NCBI RefSeq assembly: GCF_036188265.1 | Contig: NZ_CP108093.1 | Location: forward strand, 1,302,001-1,366,000 | Direction: 5' to 3' | Origin: Streptomyces sp. NBC_00247 | GTDB lineage: Bacteria; Actinomycetota; Actinomycetes; Streptomycetales; Streptomycetaceae | Length of the DNA stretch: 64,000 nt | Shown here: positions 61,979-64,000 of the stretch, one piece after another | How positions within the stretch are numbered: position 1 is the first letter of the stretch | How the letters are laid out: the number at the start of each line of letters is the position of its first letter | Position numbers and translations under genes: made by a program | Notes under the pieces: model-generated | Told to the model about the DNA's origin: nothing | The model's input: the letters and a program-made list of their open reading frames with translations, nothing else | Database searches by the model: none

Positions 61979-63322
61979 TCAGCCGCTGGTGCCGTCTCTG
62001 TCCTCCTGCTGTCCGCGCGGCAGCCGCTCACGGCGCCGGGTCCCTGCCGCCCCCGGATTGGCCGGGGTGACGGGACGGTTGTGACCGGAGGCCCTACCGC
62101 TCCGAGTTCTGCCGGACGGCCCGGCCGGCGCGCCGGAACGCACCCGGCTTGCCCTGCGGGGCCGAGACGCACCTTCTCCGGCAGCGGACTTCAGGGCTTC
62201 CTCCTCCTCTTCCCGCAGACAACGCCGTAGCTTCTCCGGATCCACGCCTTCGTTGCACGCCTGGTGGAGAAGCTGGGCGAAGGCGTAGTCCGGGTCCGCC
62301 CGGAGGGCGAGCGAGAGCGCCACCCGCGCGCCCGGCTCGTCCCCGGTGGACCACGAGACCCAGGCGGCCAGCGCCAGCGGGGCGGCGGCGTGCTCCACGT
62401 AAGGGCCCACACAACGCCGGGCGAGAGCACGCCAGAGACGCAGTGCCGCGTGGGCCTCCGGACCCTCCATCCACCGTGCGGCGCGATCCCGGGTCTCGCG
62501 GTCCTGAAGTCCCAGGATCACGGCGGCGGCCTCGTCGTGACTGATCAGGCCGTCGTCGCGGCAGTCCGCGGCATCCGCGGCCGGGGGCACGGGCGTCTTG
62601 CCGACGCGCTCCAGCAGGCCTCTCGCCAGGTTCAGGGTTTCCGTGGCCACCTGGCTGCGCCCGTGAGTGTCGAGGATGCGGGCCACCATCGCCGCGCCCA
62701 CCTCGTCCAACGCGCGAAGCTGCTCCGGTGCGAGCGCGCCGGACCAGGGCACGAGCCGTTGTTCCAGCTCACGGAGCGAGCCCTTGACCTGGATCCCGGC
62801 ATAGGCAGCGGCAGCGGCCATCACCGTGGTGCCCGGCAGGGCGAGAGGGTTGCCCTCTTTCGGACAGCACCGGCCGTCCGGGCAACAGTACGACCAGTAC
62901 CTGCCGTTGGAGATGCAGAGCGCCTCCAGCACAGGGACGTCGAGAGAACCGCAAGCGGTGCGCAGGAATTGGGCGAAGGGCCTCAACCTCTCCATGACCT
63001 CGTGGGCGGCCTCCCCCGGGCCCGGGTCCTGGCACAGGAAGAGGACGATCGCGTCGGGCCGGTCGCCCCGCCGCTCGCTTCCCGAGATCAGACAGTCCGC
63101 CAACTGACCCGCGACCGAACCCCATTCCGACTCCGACCCCGGAATTCCGTGGCGCAGTCGCCCCCCGAAGCGGCCACTGCCACCGTGCAACGCCACGAGG
63201 ACCACACTGTCCGTCGGATGGAATCCCAGCAGATAGGGAAGGGCGTCGGCGAGGTCTGCGGGGCCACGCAGAGTGACCTGCTGGGTGTCGGCGGGGCCGG
63301 TGGATTCATGATGTTTGTTCAT
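61979..63322 (-). CDS. DUF4192 domain protein
   Basis: 447-residue actinobacterial protein of unknown function. Core DUF4192 about 15-345 with VTLRGPADLADALPYLLGFHPTDSVVLVALHG, LEALCISNGRYWSYCCPDGRCCPKEGNPL (Cys cluster) and a tetratricopeptide-like region around RALARRCVGPYVEHAAAPLALAAWVSWSTGDEPGARVALSLALRADPDYAFAQLLHQAC (in pieces). C-terminal 90 residues are charged and Arg/Ser/Pro-rich. ATG at 63322; an upstream GTG (63340) is possible. A pair of DnaA-box sequences lies 40 bp upstream. Confidence 0.85.
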   Translation of the reverse strand: MNKHHESTGPADTQQVTLRGPADLADALPYLLGFHPTDSVVLVALHGGSGRFGGRLRHGIPGSESEWGSVAGQLADCLISGSERRGDRPDAIVLFLCQDPGPGEAAHEVMERLRPFAQFLRTACGSLDVPVLEALCISNGRYWSYCCPDGRCCPKEGNPLALPGTTVMAAAAAYAGIQVKGSLRELEQRLVPWSGALAPEQLRALDEVGAAMVARILDTHGRSQVATETLNLARGLLERVGKTPVPPAADAADCRDDGLISHDEAAAVILGLQDRETRDRAARWMEGPEAHAALRLWRALARRCVGPYVEHAAAPLALAAWVSWSTGDEPGARVALSLALRADPDYAFAQLLHQACNEGVDPEKLRRCLREEEEEALKSAAGEGASRPRRASRVRSGAPAGPSGRTRSGRASGHNRPVTPANPGAAGTRRRERLPRGQQEDRDGTSG

Positions 63323-63360
63323 GGGATGACCGTCCCGCACGACGCCATTTTCCGCGACCC

Positions 63361-63383
63361 CTGTGGATAACTGTTATCCACAG
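63361..63383. promoter_or_regulatory. Two DnaA-box-like sequences as one 23-bp palindrome
   Basis: CTGTGGATAAC-T-GTTATCCACAG is a perfect 11-1-11 palindrome containing TGTGGATAA and TTATCCACA, each identical to the E. coli DnaA box (one mismatch to the Streptomyces form TTGTCCACA). Located 39-61 bp upstream of the DUF4192 start. Could bind DnaA or a dimeric regulator. Confidence 0.7.
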
Positions 63384-63913
63384 GCACTCAGCGTCACTGG
63401 CGCATTGTCAGAGGGAGGGCCTCTCATGGGGACATGACCACTCGGAAGCACATCGAAGCGCACGGCACCCGACACCACGACCCGCTTTGCGCGCCCGCTC
63501 GCCATCGGAACGCCCGCATGTCCCTCCGCTCCACCCCCCGGCTCCTCCATCACCCCGGTGACAGCGTCCGCCCGTCGGCGGCGGCCTTCATGGGGGATCG
63601 GCGGGGAGAAGGGGCAACCAGCCGTGGGATGACCGGAGGAGAGCGGCTCTCAGAACCGGTGGGTCCGTCCGGCCGCGACGCTGAAGCGCGGGCCGCTGGT
63701 TCTCGTGCGCTTCGCCCTGCCAGCCCTGGCGATGGTCGGCGTGCGGAGGACCGTGACGCAGCCATGGTCCGCGGCGGCCCTCCCGGTCGGGTTCGTTCCC
63801 TCCGCCGCGGTCTTCGACCGGGCGGCACCGCCGAGGCAGTGAACCAGCCCGGCCGGGTACGTGGAAGCCGCTCGGGCGGAGACCCGGCATGCGGTGACGG
63901 AGCTTGCGAGGAC
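63384..63913. other. Intergenic region before the recQ-type gene end
   Basis: About 530 bp with no recognised gene; open frames here are Arg/Pro/Gly-rich and lack family features. Nothing further seen. Confidence 0.45.
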
Positions 63914-64000
63914 TCAGCCGGAGGCGGCCAGCACCAGCGGAAGGACCTGCTCGGCGCCGGCCCTGCGCAGCAGCCGCGCGGCGACCGCGAGGGTCCAGCC
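63914..64000 (-). CDS. 3' end of a RecQ-type gene with phosphoribosyltransferase-like tail (partial)
   Basis: Only the last 28 codons are in the window, ending with TGA at 63914. The visible peptide GWTLAVAARLLRRAGAEQVLPL ends in LVLAASG, with the pattern GWT-xxAARxLRRAGAxxVLPLxLA typical of the C-terminal phosphoribosyltransferase-like domain carried by Streptomyces RecQ helicases. The helicase part would lie beyond the window edge, so the assignment is tentative. Confidence 0.5.
   Translation of the reverse strand, partial: GWTLAVAARLLRRAGAEQVLPLVLAASG

Noticed and set aside
63550..63890. Overlapping minus-strand frames before the recQ-type end
   Set aside because: Arg/Pro/Gly-rich, two frames overlap, no family motif, no ribosome site.

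Overview
The window is a very GC-rich, gene-dense stretch of a Streptomyces chromosome. Lineage evidence: the principal sigma factor HrdB beside the sporulation regulator WhiH, the septation protein SepH, the CutRS two-component system, topoisomerase IV genes, HPr with a DasR-type operator, and the actinobacterial order dut / DUF3093 / DUF4193 / inositol-monophosphatase / principal sigma factor. GTG and TTG starts are common. I see no tRNA, rRNA, CRISPR array, intact insertion sequence or prophage.

Layout. 0-8.4 kb: leftward kdp potassium-uptake cluster. Two or three tiny leader genes precede kdpFABC; kdpDE follows behind a hairpin. 8.5-15 kb: thioesterase-dut-DUF3710 operon, DUF3093, DUF4193 and cutRS. 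15-22 kb: inositol monophosphatase, coproporphyrin ferrochelatase, an aldonolactone oxidase preceded by what looks like a decayed transporter gene, a membrane protein with repeated TRLL motifs, and sepH. 22-28 kb: more accessory content (rhodanese, VOC protein, double Lrp regulator, DHA2-type efflux pump, orphan sugar-binding lipoprotein). 28-34 kb: thymidine kinase, phosphodiesterase, DUF5998, and a GNAT/acyl-CoA-synthetase fusion. 34-36.7 kb: ptsH, a GntR regulator and an M23 peptidase under a c-di-AMP riboswitch. 36.8-42.6 kb: an M16 peptidase pair and parC. 42.9-51.9 kb: a CobW GTPase, divergent citrate synthases (one fused to a helix-turn-helix), a LacI regulator, an acetate-type symporter with its DUF485 partner, and two decayed genes. 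51.9-64 kb: parE, a small zinc-ribbon protein, a secreted trypsin-like protease, hrdB, whiH with a sigma-WhiG-like promoter, a one-chain ABC transporter, a NUDIX/winged-helix regulator, a DUF4192 protein, and the tail of a recQ-type gene.

How the genes fit together. Much of the window is core machinery: chromosome decatenation (ParC/ParE), septation and sporulation (SepH, WhiH), global transcription (HrdB), the PTS (HPr) and heme synthesis. Between these sit environment-responsive modules: K+ limitation (Kdp), c-di-AMP control of cell-wall cleavage, secretion/redox stress (CutRS), and acetate/citrate metabolism.

The most unusual items are the divergent citrate synthase pair sharing an AT-rich intergenic region full of repeats, the mini-gene leader of kdp, the TRLL-repeat membrane protein, an ABC protein with non-canonical ATPase motifs beside whiH, and several non-coding tandem repeats. 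Gene identities come from reading protein sequences and motifs without database searches.
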